NCBI RefSeq assembly: GCF_032854445.1
Contig: NC_088297.1
Coordinates: 3,035,991 to 3,099,990, forward strand
DNA length: 64,000 bases
Source of the DNA: Liolophura sinensis
Taxonomy: Eukaryota > Mollusca > Polyplacophora > Chitonida > Chitonidae
Direction: 5' to 3'
The position numbers and the translations under genes were made by a program. The notes beneath the pieces were generated by a model. The model saw only the letters and a program-made list of their open reading frames with translations. It was not told where the DNA came from and made no database searches. Each line of letters starts with the position of its first letter. The first letter of the stretch is position 1. Below are positions 1 through 12,776 of this stretch, one piece after another.

Positions 1-1025
1 TGTGTTTCAACAAGAAGAGTGGACATTAGTATATTTCACTGGATGCGATGCGGCCTTGGAACTCATTCGGTTAATGGACGTCGTGCTTGGGACACAGACA
101 GTTAGGCCTGCGTATAAATAGTAGTGAAGCTACATGGTGGAAATTAGCCGAAATTTTAAATAAAAATGTAACAGAGTAGATGAATAGTGAATGAATGAAT
201 GAAGGAATGTACGAATCTTAGAGCAACACTGGCAGTATTTCAGCCATATCATAACGACGTATTGACAGAAGACAAAAATATCGTTCAACTTTTTACCTTT
301 GGGTGGTCGGGTTGGTGGATGGGGGGGGGGGGGGGGGGTTGAGGGAGGGGGTGGATGGGGGAAGGGGGTGGAGGGGGATGGGGGGGGGGCTGTGAAGGTT
401 GAATTATATGCAAAAGATTGAGAAGATTCCAATTTGCAATCTAATTTCAAAGTTGTTATTTGGGAAGTTTGTTTAGCTTCAAATATTTAGTTAATACCGA
501 ATTGCAGAAAACCCAAACCTGGCTTGTTCTGCTGTACACCTCCAGTTCTGCTGTATACGTCCAGTTGTACACAGTCCGATTTTCTTTATTTTCTATTAGA
601 TATTTTTTACTGATGTTTTTCATCATAACAGTACCATGCATGTTATGGCATTAGTGGAATAATTTGGGGGTAACGATAAACTGTTTAATACGGTCAGTGC
701 CGTCTATAGTGTCATTTTGGACGGAGCTTTGTGAATTTACAGAGACTGTATAGGCGACGTACTGTTGCAGGCCAACGGGAAAATAATTCCCGGTAAATAG
801 AGTTTGTGACGAAAAAAAAAATGGGAATCTAGCTGTGTGTTAATGAGAATGGTAATTAAATGCGCGTCTCTGGAGCTTCCCGTCCCCTGCGGGCAGATGG
901 ACGCCATTTTGTGGACCAGCAAAACGATGCACCTAACAGTTGTTTTCGTAACGGATTGTTTACGAGGGGCCGTCGTTATTATCACAGTGCAGATGTAACA
1001 TGTAATACATGGTGGAATCTGTTCT
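1..1025. other. Non-coding interval, window start
   Basis: No convincing coding region is visible. The stretch holds a G-rich low-complexity tract at about 319-390, including an uninterrupted run of about 18 G at 321-338, and otherwise ordinary AT-rich sequence. Short open frames on both strands lack any recognisable domain, and the one over the G tract is only a proline-rich translation of it. Confidence 0.6.
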
Positions 1026-1700
1026 CTTATGTGGGTCCACATATGAAACGCGTGTACGATATTGATAGTGTTTGAATGTAGACGCTTTTTATGTCCATGT
1101 CTGAGTCTTTTCACAAGTGGATCCACATCGGACACGCGTGAACGATATGGACTGCGTGCGAATATAGACGCTTTTATGTCCATGTATGAGTCTTTTCACA
1201 AGTGGATCCACATCGGACACGCGTGAACGATATGGACTGCGTGCGAATATAGACGCTTTTATGTCCATGTATGAGTCTTTTCACAAGTGGATCCACATCG
1301 GACACGCGTGTACGATATGGACAGCGTGCGAATATAGACGCTTTTATGTCCATGTATGAGTCTTTTCACAAGTGGATCCACATCGGACAAGCGTGTACGA
1401 TATGGACAGCGTGCGAATATAGACGCTTTTATGTCCATGTATGAGTCTTTTCACAAGTGGATCCACATCGGACACGCGTGTACGATATGGACAGCGTGTG
1501 AATATAGACGCTTTTTTGCCCTTATATGTGTCTGTCCGCAAGTGGATCCACATTTGACACGCCTGTGCGATATGGACAGCGTATGAGTGGGCGCTTTTCC
1601 CATCCGTCCACATTTGACACTTGTGCGATATGGACAGCGTCTGAGTAGAAAACTCTATCCATGTATGAGACCATATAGAAAGCGTATGAATGGATGCGTG
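1026..1700. repeat. 85-bp minisatellite, about 7 units
   Basis: The unit starts near gacgcttttatgtccatgta and recurs at 1081, 1167 and 1252, so the period is 85-86 bp. Each full unit holds a ggatcc site and the segment cacatcggacacgcgtg. The central units are nearly identical, while those at both ends are diverged or shortened, as expected for an array homogenised from the middle. Open frames on both strands follow the repeat and are not genes. The array is followed at about 1700-1730 by a single copy of the tatggcttaacgccacat motif that forms the 44-bp array at 52.2 kb. Confidence 0.9.
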
Positions 1701-1734
1701 TTTATGGCTTAACGCCACATCTGCAGCTTATGAA

Positions 1735-3544
1735 GAAAGCTGGTATGCCTACATTGTATTTATGAATATTTTTCTTAAATCTTGTTAAAAAAATAAACGC
1801 AAAAGTCCATTCATTTTCTTTCAACCTGCATCGAATTGACAAGGGCTTGTCGTGTTTGGTTTCGCTGAGACTCGGTTTTATTTGATTTATTTACTTGATT
1901 GATGAGGCGCAATTTTAATCTTATTCGTCGTTATCCATTCGGCAGTACAGCAGACAATTAGCAGTTGCGATTTTTTAACATAAGTAAAGGCACTTAGAAA
2001 GCACAGCCTAACGAGGTCAAAGTCCTACTTTGTTTGATTTGTACTCAGTGGCTTGACTCTAAGCTATAGTTTGCCTTAGGGTCTGTCCGACCTAGTTCAA
2101 ACGACCCTATTGATTTGCTTGTGCGAAGTTCATCTGTGCCTTATAACGTGTAACGTCCCTTAATGTCGAATGTAGGCCTATAATGTAAATTAACTGTCTC
2201 ATTTCTTTAATTCTACATCCCAAATTTTCACCTTCAGTCACAAACCATTTGCTTAAAGGATGGAGTTTTTGCACGCCTCTAAAAGTTGAATGTAACTAGT
2301 GAGTATGATTTATTTACTACATGGACGAGTTTCGGTAAACATACTCTGTAAACTTGGCACGTATAATCACATGGAGAAATCAATACGATATTTATATAGA
2401 ATATGTGATTCTGTTTACGTCTAAAAGTGCGGGACTCTAACATGAGCCCTTGAAGCAGACGTTCACCTTGGATAGGCCCGGTTTCCTCCTACCATAACGC
2501 TGACCGCCGTTGCACAGGTTAAAAGGCAACAAAAACATTGATTTGAAGTGTATTTCATGAGAATGACCATTAAACTCTGTCCACAAAAGTAGTTTGATTT
2601 ATTTTTTTAGAATTTTTTTTTTCGCAGGATCAAGTAAAGTACATTTGAAACTTTGTATTCTACGGTGGCCTTTTCTGACCATATTTGGGCCAGTGACGGC
2701 AATCAGTCAAATAAAGAAATAAACATACGGCAGATGAAGTTAAATACAAAATTGTCCGCAAACACAATACGATGGTGACATTGTGAAGGACGTAGTCAAT
2801 ATTCACAGATGCTTTAGACTTCTGGAAATGCCTCGGTTGTCTTTCTGTTCAAAGCACTCACTTACTGTGTACACATTTGACGCCAAATGTAATCGCAGTA
2901 CAAGCCTATTCTTATATATGGATGAGTCACCAGTCTGTTTGAGAACTGGAACATTTTTTCTTCATTTTCTTTCATTTCATCTCACCACAGCAGCTGAACG
3001 TTTACAATTTAAAATGAAAACAACACTGGATCGATATCTCGCGTTTATACTCTTCCTTTGACATTGAAAGAGCCCCGGACAGCATGTGGAATGCAGCCCT
3101 TTGTCACGACGCAATATTCCGTTGTTATCTCCCCTGATAACACGCGATAAAGCGATAAAGCCGGCGCTGCATTACAGGGATCGTGGATTCTGGAACAATT
3201 GATATTACAACTGCTGTGCACCTGGGAACTGATCCACGCGAATTTAACCTGTTACGTCGGCTGTAAATTTTATACGAAAATGACATAGGCTGTTTTACAG
3301 TTGAAATACAATTGGTGTGATGTTGGTTAAAGAAATAACTGGACTGACTCGACCGCTCATATATAATACCAATACTTGCATAAGTGAAGGACTCTTGGGT
3401 ATATACGATGTTAAACAGTAAATCCAGCAGACGCATAAAACACAAATTGACCTTATCGAATATCATATATATGGGTAAAGTCGGTCAGTTACTTACCAAA
3501 GGCCGGTCGTTTTCGTTGGACACCACTCTTCACACCATCCAAAA
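1735..3544. other. Non-coding interval
   Basis: No domain-bearing open frame, RNA gene or tandem repeat was recognised here. The longest frames are near 100 codons, have no recognisable motif and sit in AT-rich sequence. An exon of an unrecognised gene cannot be excluded. Confidence 0.5.
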
Positions 3545-3822
3545 CTTATTTATTTATTTATTGGTTTATTTGATTGCTGTTTTCCGCGGTACTGAAGAAT
3601 GTGTCACTTATACGACGGCGGCCAGCATTATGGTGGGAGGAAACCGGGCGGAGACCGGGGAAAATGCACAACCATCCGCAGGTTGTTGGCAGACCTTTCC
3701 ACCTAGGGCAAGAGAGGAAGCCAACATGAGCTGGACTTGAACTCACAGCAACAGCATTGGTGAAGTCTCCTGGTCATTGCGCCGCGCTGGCGTCCTTATC
3801 CCCACGGCCACGGAGGGCCCCC
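3545..3822 (-). mobile_element. tRNA-derived SINE, near full length
   Basis: On the minus strand this has a tRNA-like head (gccgtggggataaggacgcc), a region near 3735-3755 that resembles a degraded tRNA B box, the body with the gccgccgtcgtataagtg core, and an (AAAT)n-type tail at 3545-3560. It is one of about 30 copies of the dominant SINE of this window. Such SINEs depend on LINE machinery supplied in trans for movement. Confidence 0.9.
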
Positions 3823-4276
3823 TCATCGCTTAAGTATGACACGTTTGAACATAACGTTAAACTATAGGTCAAATCAATATGTCAGTCATTCAATCAATCA
3901 TTTTAGGCCCAAGCTATTAATCAAGTCGTTTTCCACAAGTCCGTTTTACATTCTGTCTAAATTAGTTTGATGATATATGTCTTCACAGGCACAATTGACT
4001 GTGGACTGTGGAGTCTTTTCGTATCGATTCAGATAGTTCCGATAAATTGCATATTGCACCATCTGTTACATCTTAATCAGAACCAATCAGACAATCAGAG
4101 AGACAGCAGACATTCATCGGACGGCGAATGAATCAATGGTATTTTCAAAGCTGCTTCTGTAACCACAAGTGATACCACAGTATTTATCACTCTCTGCTTT
4201 ATTGATTTGTTGCATTCGTTAATGCTTTGTATTTCAGAACATGATATGTAAAGTTTTATTTCAGTCTTTGAAGCAG

Positions 4277-4507
4277 TTATTTATTTATTCATTTATTTGA
4301 TTGGTGTTTCACGACGTACTCGAGGATATTCCACTTTATACGGCGGCGGCCCGGATTATGGTAGGAGGAAACCACCATCCGCAGGTTGCTGCCAGTCCTT
4401 CGCACGTATGACCGGAGAGGAAGCCAGTATGAGCTGGACTTGAATGCACGATGACCGCATTGGTGAAAGGCTCTTGGGACGTTAACCATCGCACGAAAGC
4501 CCCCTGA
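4277..4507 (-). mobile_element. tRNA-derived SINE copy
   Basis: The AAAT-type tail is at 4277-4300 (read on the minus strand), followed by the diverged core and the head-proximal segment around 4430-4470. The tRNA-like head is degraded near 4490-4507. Confidence 0.85.
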
Positions 4508-4615
4508 ATCTGATCGATGTGTGACGTGACGAAAGTTGCATTCTAACTCGTCATCAGATTCCAATGCATCTGATCGATTGCAATATGACTAAAACTTGTA
4601 CGTATATTGATTTCT

Positions 4616-4872
4616 GGGGGCCTCCGTGGCTCAGTCGGTCAGCGCGCTAGCGCAGCGTAATGACCCAGGAGCCCCTCACCAATGCGGTCGCTGTGAGCTG
4701 GCTTCCTCTCCGGCCGTACGTGGGAAGATCGTCCTGCAGCCTGTGGATAGTCGTGGGTTTCCCCCGAGCTGTGCCTGGTTTCCACCCACCATAATGCTGG
4801 CCGCCGTCGTATAAGTGAAATATCTTTGAGTACAGCGTAAAACACCAAACAAATAAATAAATAAATAAATAT
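4616..4872 (+). mobile_element. tRNA-derived SINE, full length
   Basis: A good reference copy: the head ggcctccgtggctcagtcgg resembles a tRNA A box. It is followed by the body, the core gccgccgtcgtataagtgaa and an (AAAT)n tail at 4850-4872. Open frames on both strands of it are translations of the SINE, not genes. Confidence 0.93.
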
Positions 4873-5451
4873 ATTGATTTCTCCATCAGATATCTCCGTG
4901 TTATTGAGAAAAAAAAACGTTTATTTTATTAAAAATACAAAATATTAATTGTTGGGGCTCATTTCTATAGAATATCTTCTATTGTTTGGGATACTGTATA
5001 TCTTGCTTATGTTCAGATTGGGACTGCGTAAGGGTCGAACCCGTCAACGATCGCGGGTCATTGTGATACGATGAATCACCGGGTAAACACGTATATATTA
5101 CCTCTATTAATAGCACTCAACACGTGCTGGCATCAATAATACGATAAAGCTCGGAAATATCATTTAATCCCGGTTTACACTTGATAATCCCGTCTTGGTT
5201 GAAACATGTGTCAGACGAACCTGTGCATATGGCACACGGGCTGTGGGTGGCGACATCTGGCGGGGTGTCAGTATGCAGAAGTGTAATTTTTGTTATGTTA
5301 AATTGACAAAAACTTTTTAGAGGCAGTAATTTGTTTAGAAATTATTTTAGTGGGAGAATTTTTTTCATTGAACCCATGGTATGCGTGTAAAACATTTGCC
5401 ATTTTCAAACCTGCCAAGGATGTATACGTATGTACTACCTTATGCCTGTAT
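4873..5451. other. Non-coding interval between SINEs
   Basis: AT-rich sequence with a short poly-A run near 4909. No gene, RNA gene or tandem repeat was recognised. Confidence 0.5.
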
Positions 5452-5537
5452 TTTCTCCCACCATAATGCTGGCAGCTGTCGTAAAAACGGAAATATTCTT
5501 GAGTACGACGTAAAAGTCCAATCAAATAAATAAATAG
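5452..5537 (+). mobile_element. SINE 3' fragment
   Basis: Only the 3' half is present: ctcccaccataatgctggc, a diverged core, and the aaataaataaat tail. Confidence 0.8.
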
Positions 5538-6132
5538 AATACCTGTAAGCCCTGTTACAAGGTGCACCCCTCTGTCCGATGCAACAGGGTCATTTTGCCA
5601 TCTTAACTGGATACAAACGTTTTAGAGGAACTAGGTAAGTTAAATTTACACGGAAAGCTATTTATACAATTGTAGGACACTTGCGAGCAATGTTACCACA
5701 GCTTGCTCAATGGATATTGTCTGTTGGAAATTTCTACATTATTTAAAAGCGAAACATACACAGTGAACGTTTATCATTGACTCGGCCATATATAATAGTC
5801 GATTTTCAAGCAGGACCCGTGTACTCGATTGGAGAGACGAGAGATGCAGACCTAGATTTAGGGTGTCACACTGACAATTGTATACATAGGCTTTCTTCTT
5901 AACACCCGGTTTTCTCCCATCATAACGCTGGCTGAAAACGTATATATATATAGCGGAACAAATGAATGTAGAAGTACTCTCCAACGACTCAGGTCTACAC
6001 TCAATAAGCCGTATATTCGACTGTCAAGGAAATCTCGCGAGATCCACGAGATTCTGCATGGACGACAATTCCACTTTTTTATCATTGTCGCCGTCAAATG
6101 GTTATATTTATCCGGCGTTTATGTGTCTGTCT

Positions 6133-6293
6133 GTCCGGCCGTACGTGGGAAGGTCTTCCAGCAACTTGCGGATGATCATGGGTTTCCAAAGGGCTCTGCC
6201 CGGTTTTCTCCCACCATAATGGTGGTCGCCATTGTAGAAGTGAAATATTCTTGAGTACGGCGCAAAAAACACCAATCAAATAAATAAATCAAT
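6133..6293 (+). mobile_element. SINE, 5'-truncated copy
   Basis: It begins at ccggccgtacgtgggaaggt, within the body, and runs through the core to the aaataaataaatc tail. A smaller, very diverged fragment of the same body lies at about 5900-5935. Confidence 0.88.
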
Positions 6294-6631
6294 GTGTTTG
6301 TCTGTCTGTCCGTCAACAACTTACGTAAGTTATATTTTGGTGGGTATCTGGATGACCTTGGGTTAAGAATGAAACCATTTTGATCATAATCCAGCTTCAG
6401 AAATTTATTAAACGATTCATTATCATTGAGATAGATAGGGCGCAAATGCTTTGTCTCTATAGTGAGAGAATTTTCAAATTCAGATGTGGCGGAGCTTTTC
6501 GCTATGAAAATGCATTTTAACTATTTGTGTTGATATTTATGCGCACTAAAACATACGCATTCCGTCATTAAGCGCCCTCAGATACTTTGTAGATACACAC
6601 GGTAGTAATAATGTTTTACCTTTCAAACTTG

Positions 6632-6748
6632 CCAATGATTGTGGGCTTCTCCCGGCTTCCTCTTACCATAATGCTGGCCGCCGTCGTATAAGTGAAATAT
6701 TCTTGAGTGCGGCGTAAAGCCCCAATTAAATAAATAAATAAATAAACG
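6632..6748 (+). mobile_element. SINE 3' fragment
   Basis: The body from ttgtgggcttctcccggctt, the core gccgccgtcgtataagtg and the (AAAT)n tail are visible. The head is missing. Confidence 0.87.
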
Positions 6749-7482
6749 TATGTGCATTCGTGTTTTTACACGGCACTGTTTTTCAGGGCACTCGGTGCGG
6801 TGAAATACACAAGTTTCGGAAGTTCCCTGAGTATAAGTCTCTATTTCGCCAGTGTCTTTACCTTTCTACAGAACTTCCGGAATTCTGAGAGCAATTAATC
6901 GACCAGACCATCCCGCAATATATCGTCCTATTCACGCTAAATCCCATGGTTCTCGCGTGATTTCCGCGGAATTCGAATATCGCGTATCCATTTATTCATC
7001 TATTTTGAATGGTGTTTTACGCTGTACTCAAGCAACGGACTCCTACTGTACACGTGCGATTGTGCCCGTATAGCAAAGTATAAGTACCCTCTAAAAGATA
7101 TCATATCTTTCTGACGAGTACACACTACAGGTCCTGCACATCTACAGCATTACAAATAACTGTTTTGAGTTTGTCACAGTTGTGTATACAGCTGTCACAC
7201 ATAAGTGCATGTCTAAGCCATTTTTGGGCGTTATAACCGTATATTACATGAGCGTATTGATTTGTCTCAGAATTTATGTAGAAAGTTTCAGCTCTAAACA
7301 TTTACATATCCGCTAAAGGTAAAAATTCTGATGTTTCGTTTCTCTCTGAGAGCAAACTAACAGTACATAATTTTACACCGTGTCACCAACCTATAATATC
7401 TGTGTGGCGATATATCCCAATCAGTGCCCCAGTACTCTTCAGTTTGGAGGCAAATCGTCAGCCCACTTGCGCATGTGAAACC

Positions 7483-7732
7483 TACACTAAAAATTATCTG
7501 TTAAATTTAACAGAATGTCTGTTATTTGAGTGGTGAATTCTCCTATTGCAGCAGATTATGCTGTTAAATATAACACACATCTTCTATTAATTCAAAATAC
7601 CTATTCTATTACACTAACAGGATATTGTATTGAAAATGACAGAATATTGTGTTACAATAACAGAATACCTTCTAACATCATCCAGACAACAGATTTTCTG
7701 TTAAATTTATCATATTAATTTTTTAGTGTGTA
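7483..7732. mobile_element. MITE-like element with terminal inverted repeats
   Basis: The left end reads TACACTAAAAATTATCTGTT and the right end finishes with TTTTTTAGTGTGTA, its inverted counterpart. The roughly 250-bp interior repeatedly carries the motif TCTGTTA and its complement TAACAGA. There is no coding capacity. The outer TA at both ends could be a TA target duplication of the Tc1/mariner kind, which is inference. Related copies lie at 8.7, 20, 22.7, 57.2 and 59.2 kb. Confidence 0.7.
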
Positions 7733-8657
7733 TTCTATTCGAAGTTTCGGTCAAGTTGCTTAATACTTAAGAACAGCCATTTCGACAAACTAAAATTAAA
7801 CTTGGGATGAGATGGAAGTTTTGGTTACGAGTTATATAACACTGTTGATTGACAAGACCTTTATGCTGGTTAGAGCAATGGAGCTCCGGTACCTGTTCCT
7901 TCAAAAAAGTAAAGTTAAGTTGCGTACTTCAGGAACCCAGACTTCATTCCCCCATAAACTTGCTCAGCATGAAATAAGGGAAAGATCAGTTATTAAGCCC
8001 ACTATTTATGTAAGTAACATTTTAAAAACTGCAAATGGAGTACGGCACCCTACGACAAGCTTTTATTGTTTCGAATGCTGGTGCTAATTGTTTATTTTTT
8101 TTCCTTTTTGGTATCGGATCATTTAAGCTGATTTAACTTTATTTTATTTAACATTATTTTTTCATCACAGACTATGTCAATACACGAACATTGATTTTGT
8201 TCATTTTGAAAAGGGTTGCAATAATGTCAAGTGGTTGTTTTGAAGCATCTGGTATGTGTTGCATACCCTGTAACAAGCAGCTGTCTGTGTGATTCATTGT
8301 TTATTGATATCATGTTACATTAAACCGAGCTAACAATCCAATATCGTTTTATCTTCACATGTTCCGTACAATAACATTGCACGGTTTTACCGGTATTCCT
8401 GAAATACAGGAAGTTTGTTCCCTTTTCTTTTGAGCTAACGAACCATTTCTCAACTGTTCGCACGACAGAACATGTAATGTGTGCCCTGTGTAACCCTACA
8501 ATGGTGGCACCGTAATGTTCATTTCACAATTATCTACCTATCTTGACAAGTAACCATACAGTAAATAGCCCTCTATGATATTCATGATAGATAATTATAT
8601 GCAAGTATTTGTCGGACTCAGTCTTGCTGATACCTGTTATGTAATAAAACATTCGAT

Positions 8658-8820
8658 TTTAGGTGCTCTCTAAAATCTAAAAAACATGTTAAACTGACAG
8701 AATATTATTTTTCTTTTTTTTTTATTTATTATTATAATAGATTATGTTATTGTTACAAACTTTTAAGTGTTCTGTGAAAGATTTGTTCTATTATTCCAAC
8801 AGAATACTTTTTTTAGTGTA
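8658..8820. mobile_element. Diverged MITE-family copy
   Basis: The right end ttttttagtgta and the internal aacagaata and gttaaactgacagaat motifs match the element at 7.5 kb. The left end is poorly preserved. Another fragment with similar motifs continues to about 8900. Confidence 0.45.
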
Positions 8821-8912
8821 CTTGTAATGGAGTATTGTGTTGTCCATAATACATTATGTGTAACTGCATCACATAATCTATTCTAACATTAATAGTATGT
8901 TAATTTTAACTG

Positions 8913-9061
8913 AGGTCTGTCAGAAACCTACGGATGGTCGTGGGTTTTCCCCGAGCTCTGCCCGGTTTCCTTCCACCATAATGCTGGCCGTCGTCGTATA
9001 AGTGAAATATTCTTGAGTACGGCGTAACGGATCAATCAAATAAATAAATAAATAAATAAAT
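8913..9061 (+). mobile_element. SINE 3' half
   Basis: It starts at gtctgtcagaaacctacgga, continues through the core with gtcgtcgtataagtgaaata, and ends in the (AAAT)n tail. Confidence 0.88.
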
Positions 9062-9298
9062 TTTAACTGTTTACTTTTTAGGATATATATGCATAGTTTT
9101 AATTTCCAAAAGTTGTGTTGGATTTCAAATTCAGCTACGTTTTAAGTTAACGTTTTGAAAAAATGAACAAAACTATGTTTTTAACGAAGGTTAATGAACG
9201 TAAATTTAATCTTCATATCAGTGTTATTCCATCACTGTGAACAGTGCTTGTTGTAAACATCGAACATGCAGCAATCAGGTCACTTTACAATTCACAGT

Positions 9299-9565
9299 CG
9301 GAGCCCCCGTGGCCGAGATGTTTAGCTTGCCAGCGCGGTACAATCATCCAAGAGCCTCTCACTAATGTTGTCGCTCAAGTTCAGCTCATGCTAACTTCCT
9401 CTCCGATCGAATGTGGGAAGGTCTTGCAGAAACCTGCGGATGGTTGTGGGTTTCTCCTGGGCTCTGGGCGCATTCCTCAGACCATTATGCTGGCCTCCGT
9501 CTTCGTATAAGTGAAATATTCTTGAGTACGGCGTAAAACGCCAATCAAATAAAAAATAAATAAAC
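9299..9565 (+). mobile_element. tRNA-derived SINE, full length
   Basis: The head ggagcccccgtggccgagat is followed by the body, the core ending cttcgtataagtgaaata, and an A-rich tail. The 88-codon open frame across it is SINE sequence. Confidence 0.88.
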
Positions 9566-9639
9566 GTGCATTCATTTGTTTACATGACATTGTTCTTTCG
9601 GAAAATTATATCTGTTAGCTATTATGTGAAATGTAAACA

Positions 9640-9966
9640 TCGAAAGAGTATCCTACTCAATGAAAGAGTATCTCACGAAACGAAAGAGTTTCCCACCCAA
9701 CGAAAGAGTATCTCAAGACACGAAAGAGTATCCCACCCAACGAAAGAGTATCTCACGAAACGAAAGTTTCCCGCCAAACAAAAGAGTATCCCACCAAACG
9801 AAAGAGTTGACCACCAAACAAAAAGTATCCCACCCAACAAAAGTATCCCACCCATCGAAAAAGTATCTCACCCCACGAAAGAGTATCCCATTCAACGAAA
9901 AAGTATCTCCCTCAACGAAAGAGTATCCCACCCAATGAAAGAGTATCCCACTCAACGAAAGAGTTT
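9640..9966. repeat. 20-bp minisatellite, about 16 units
   Basis: The unit is cgaaagagtatcccacccaa with variants, at a clean 20-bp period from 9660. Some units are one to several bases shorter, so the reading frame shifts along the array. The apparent 172-codon frame through it is low-complexity and has no domain, so I do not call it a gene. Confidence 0.88.
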
Positions 9967-10059
9967 GACACATAGCGTTGCGCCATATACTGGTGGACAA
10001 CAAGTTATCTTCAAGGAAGATTACACTGCGCAAATGACCACACGACCGCTTTTCTACAA

Positions 10060-10148
10060 ATTCCGTGTCCAAGGCCCGCTTTGAACCCGCTACCTGTGTC
10101 TCCTAGAGATTGAAAGGCAAGTGCCTATATCTACTATATCACGGGCAG
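10060..10148 (-). mobile_element. Probable SINE head, tRNA-like
   Basis: On the minus strand the sequence holds an A-box-like segment (gatatagtagatataggcac) and, further on, the B-box-like gcgggttcaaagcgggcc. Spacing and orientation fit a tRNA-derived SINE of a family different from the main one. It ends only about 40 bp before the EF-hand exon. An isolated tRNA gene is unlikely because the stems do not look intact by eye. Confidence 0.45.
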
Positions 10149-10186
10149 CTCACTAACATTTTACTCTTGTTTTGTTATGTTTGTAG

Positions 10187-10281
10187 GCAGTGCTTCGGCA
10201 GATCAATAAGAACGGAGACGCTGTGGTCACCCAACAGGAATACTTCCAGGCGATAAAGCAACTGAGCGTTCCAACAACACA
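10187..10281 (+). CDS. EF-hand protein, internal exon
   Basis: This 95-nt exon follows the acceptor tatgtttgtag and is followed by the donor gtaagt. In phase 0 it encodes 31 residues plus two bases, containing the EF-hand loop NKNGDAVVTQQE: Asn, Asn and Asp at loop positions 1, 3 and 5, and Glu at position 12. The last two bases (CA) join the G that opens the exon at 15109 to make Gln, so the two exons share phase. EF-hands bind calcium; which target this protein regulates cannot be told. Upstream exons are not recognised in the window, so the N-terminus is unknown. A shifted acceptor three bases downstream is possible. Confidence 0.75.
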
Positions 10282-11250
10282 GTAAGTTCTATTAAGTAAG
10301 ATTGCAGCCTTTTTTTCTGGAGGGGTTCCAGCTCTGGGCCCGCATTCTTTTTTAGAACTTCTCTGGTACGTCAGGATGACGTCACCGCACAGCGTTTTAA
10401 CCTATACACGTGTAGTCAACGTCATTTTCGAAACAGTTACCAAAAGTCTGACTTCCTACAGTGTGGTGACTGAGTAAATAACGATGCCATTTTGGTCGCT
10501 AGTTTGTTTTTCTTCAAAACCATTATCCATACTTTGAAAATGGTTTTAATTGCACTGAAATCTTGTCTTCGGATGTTTTGTGCTAACGCCCCAAATTTCA
10601 TGGTGTGGAGATTTGTGAAAGTATTCCTTTTGACACTCTATGTTCTCTGATATGTATGGCTGCATTTTGCTTGAAGTGAAACAAAATAAAAGAAATAAAA
10701 GCCAGATTTTATTAGATTTTTCCCCTAAATTGAATGCAGTCAAAGTCAAATAATTGAATTCAAGGAAGAACTTAATGGACGATCTGGGTGATGTTTGATA
10801 CCAGTGATGTGAAGTTGTTTATAGTGAAAAGTACTAAACTAACCACACCAACATTAAATACGCTTTTTGTGGTAAAAAAAAGAACAGGTTTCTGTAGGCA
10901 TTGACACATGAAGCCGATTTGTCATATGGACGAATCGAATTCGACTAGTCGAATGAAAATAGGACATGCTCTATAGTCCCGTTCACGCGAAGAGACTTGT
11001 AAAATGAACTTCAACAAGGGGAATGAAAATAGGTCAAGCGTTATAGTCGCATTGGTGCGGAGCAGTTTGTCATGTGGACTCGTCGAATTCGACTAGTCGA
11101 TGAAAATAGCTAATGGGAAAATATGTTTTAATTTGACTTTTGGACAAACCAGAACAATACGATGTTTCACAAAGCCCGTTAATGTGGTATTTGTCGAATT
11201 CTGCAAATTATATGAAATAATGTTTTGTCTAATTTTCCGTTCAACTATCC

Positions 11251-12098
11251 TAAATCGCACCATGTTAAGTGTGGTTTAATTTATACGAACTGTATCTTTC
11301 GCTAAATCGCAACATGTTAAATGTGGTTTAATTTGTACGAACTGTATCTTTCGCTAAATCGCACCATGTTAAATGTGGTTTAATTTATACGAACTGTAGA
11401 TTTCGTTAAAACGAACCGTGTTAAATGTGGTTTTAATTTATACGAACTGTATCTTTCGCTTAATCGCACCATGTTAAGTGTGGTTTAATTTATGCAAACT
11501 GTAGATTTCGTTAAAACGAACCGTGTTAAATGTGTTTTAATTTATACGAACTGTATCTTTCGCTAAATCGCAACATGTTAAATGTGGTTTAATTTATACG
11601 AACTGTAGCTTTCGCTAAATCGCACCATGTTAAATGTGGTTTAATTTATGCGAACTGTAGATTTCGTTAAAACGAACCGTGTTAAATGTGGTTTTAATTT
11701 ATACGAACTGTATCTTTCGCTAAATCGCACCATGTTAAGTGTGGTTTAATTTATGCGAACTGTAGATTTCGTTAAAACGAACCGTGTTAAATGTGGTTTA
11801 ATTTATGCGAACTGTAGATTTCGTTAAAACGAACCGTGTTAAATGTGGTTTAATTTATACGAACTGTAGCTCTCGCTAAATTGCACCGTGTTAAATGGGG
11901 TTTTAATTTATACGAACTGTAGGTTTCGCTAAATCGCACCGTGTTAAATGCGGTTTTAATTTATACGTAATGTAGCTTTCGTTAAATTGCACCGTATTAA
12001 ATGTGGTTTTAATTCATACGAACTGGAGATTCCGATAAAACGCATCGTGTTAAATGTGGTTTAATTATACGAACTGTAACTTTCGCTAAATCGCATTG
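11251..12098. repeat. 52-bp minisatellite in EF-hand intron, about 16 units
   Basis: Unit landmarks are taaatcgcaccatgttaa, gtggtttaatttatacgaac and tgtatctttcgc, with a 52-bp spacing. Two unit types alternate in places: one with tttcgctaaatcgcaccatg and one with tttcgttaaaacgaaccgtg. This suggests a higher-order repeat. Just upstream, at 10920-11110, two looser copies of cgaattcgactagtcga flank the array. No coding signal was seen. Confidence 0.88.
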
Positions 12099-12633
12099 TG
12101 TGACTGCGAAAAACTTTCATGCCACTAACTGAATTCGAGGAATCTGTACGAGAATAAATCGCACTGGGTAAACACGGCTTCAAGCTTACACGTCGGCCTC
12201 GCTTAGACTTCATACGACCGACTACATTTTATTCAGTAACACAAAAAACTCAAAATATAAACTAACGGTAAATTTGAATGTATTTTCCCTTGGCCTTCTT
12301 TCACTAGCTTTTAATAATAACAAAATAGAAAATTTCAGAACAGAAAGAATCACACATGTACCTTGTTCTTGTTTGTACACACATGTAATGAATGGCGACG
12401 GATGGCACAGCTGCTATTTCAGTTTATCATTCCCTGGGGGCCGCGTAACGAGCCTGTTTATGCAAAGCATATATTATGCAAAGCAGGCACTGAATAAAAC
12501 GCCATTGAAACCAGAGGCCGATTCCTCAAAGCCAGTTTTAACTGCAGGAAGAGAAAATTTTGAAAATGTGAATAGAACCCTTTCGGTATACCTTATGAGT
12601 TAAAAGCGGGAATACCTGACACGAGTAATTTGT

Positions 12634-12776
12634 GATTTGATTTATTTATTTGACTGGTGTTTTATGCCGTACTCAAGAATATTTCACTTATACGACGGCG
12701 GCCAGCATTATGGTGGGAGGAAACCGAGCAGAGCCCGGGGGAAACCCACGACCATCCGCAGGTTGTTCCCACGTAA
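12634..12776 (-). mobile_element. SINE 3' half in EF-hand intron
   Basis: The tail gatttatttatttgactggt is followed by the complement of the core (acttatacgacggcggccag) and the body as far as aggttgttcccacgta, where it is cut. It is inserted antisense to the EF-hand gene. Confidence 0.88.

Noticed and set aside
9566-10084. 172-codon frame as a charged repeat protein
   Set aside because: It follows the 20-bp array, other frames are equally open, and it ends in a SINE-like segment.
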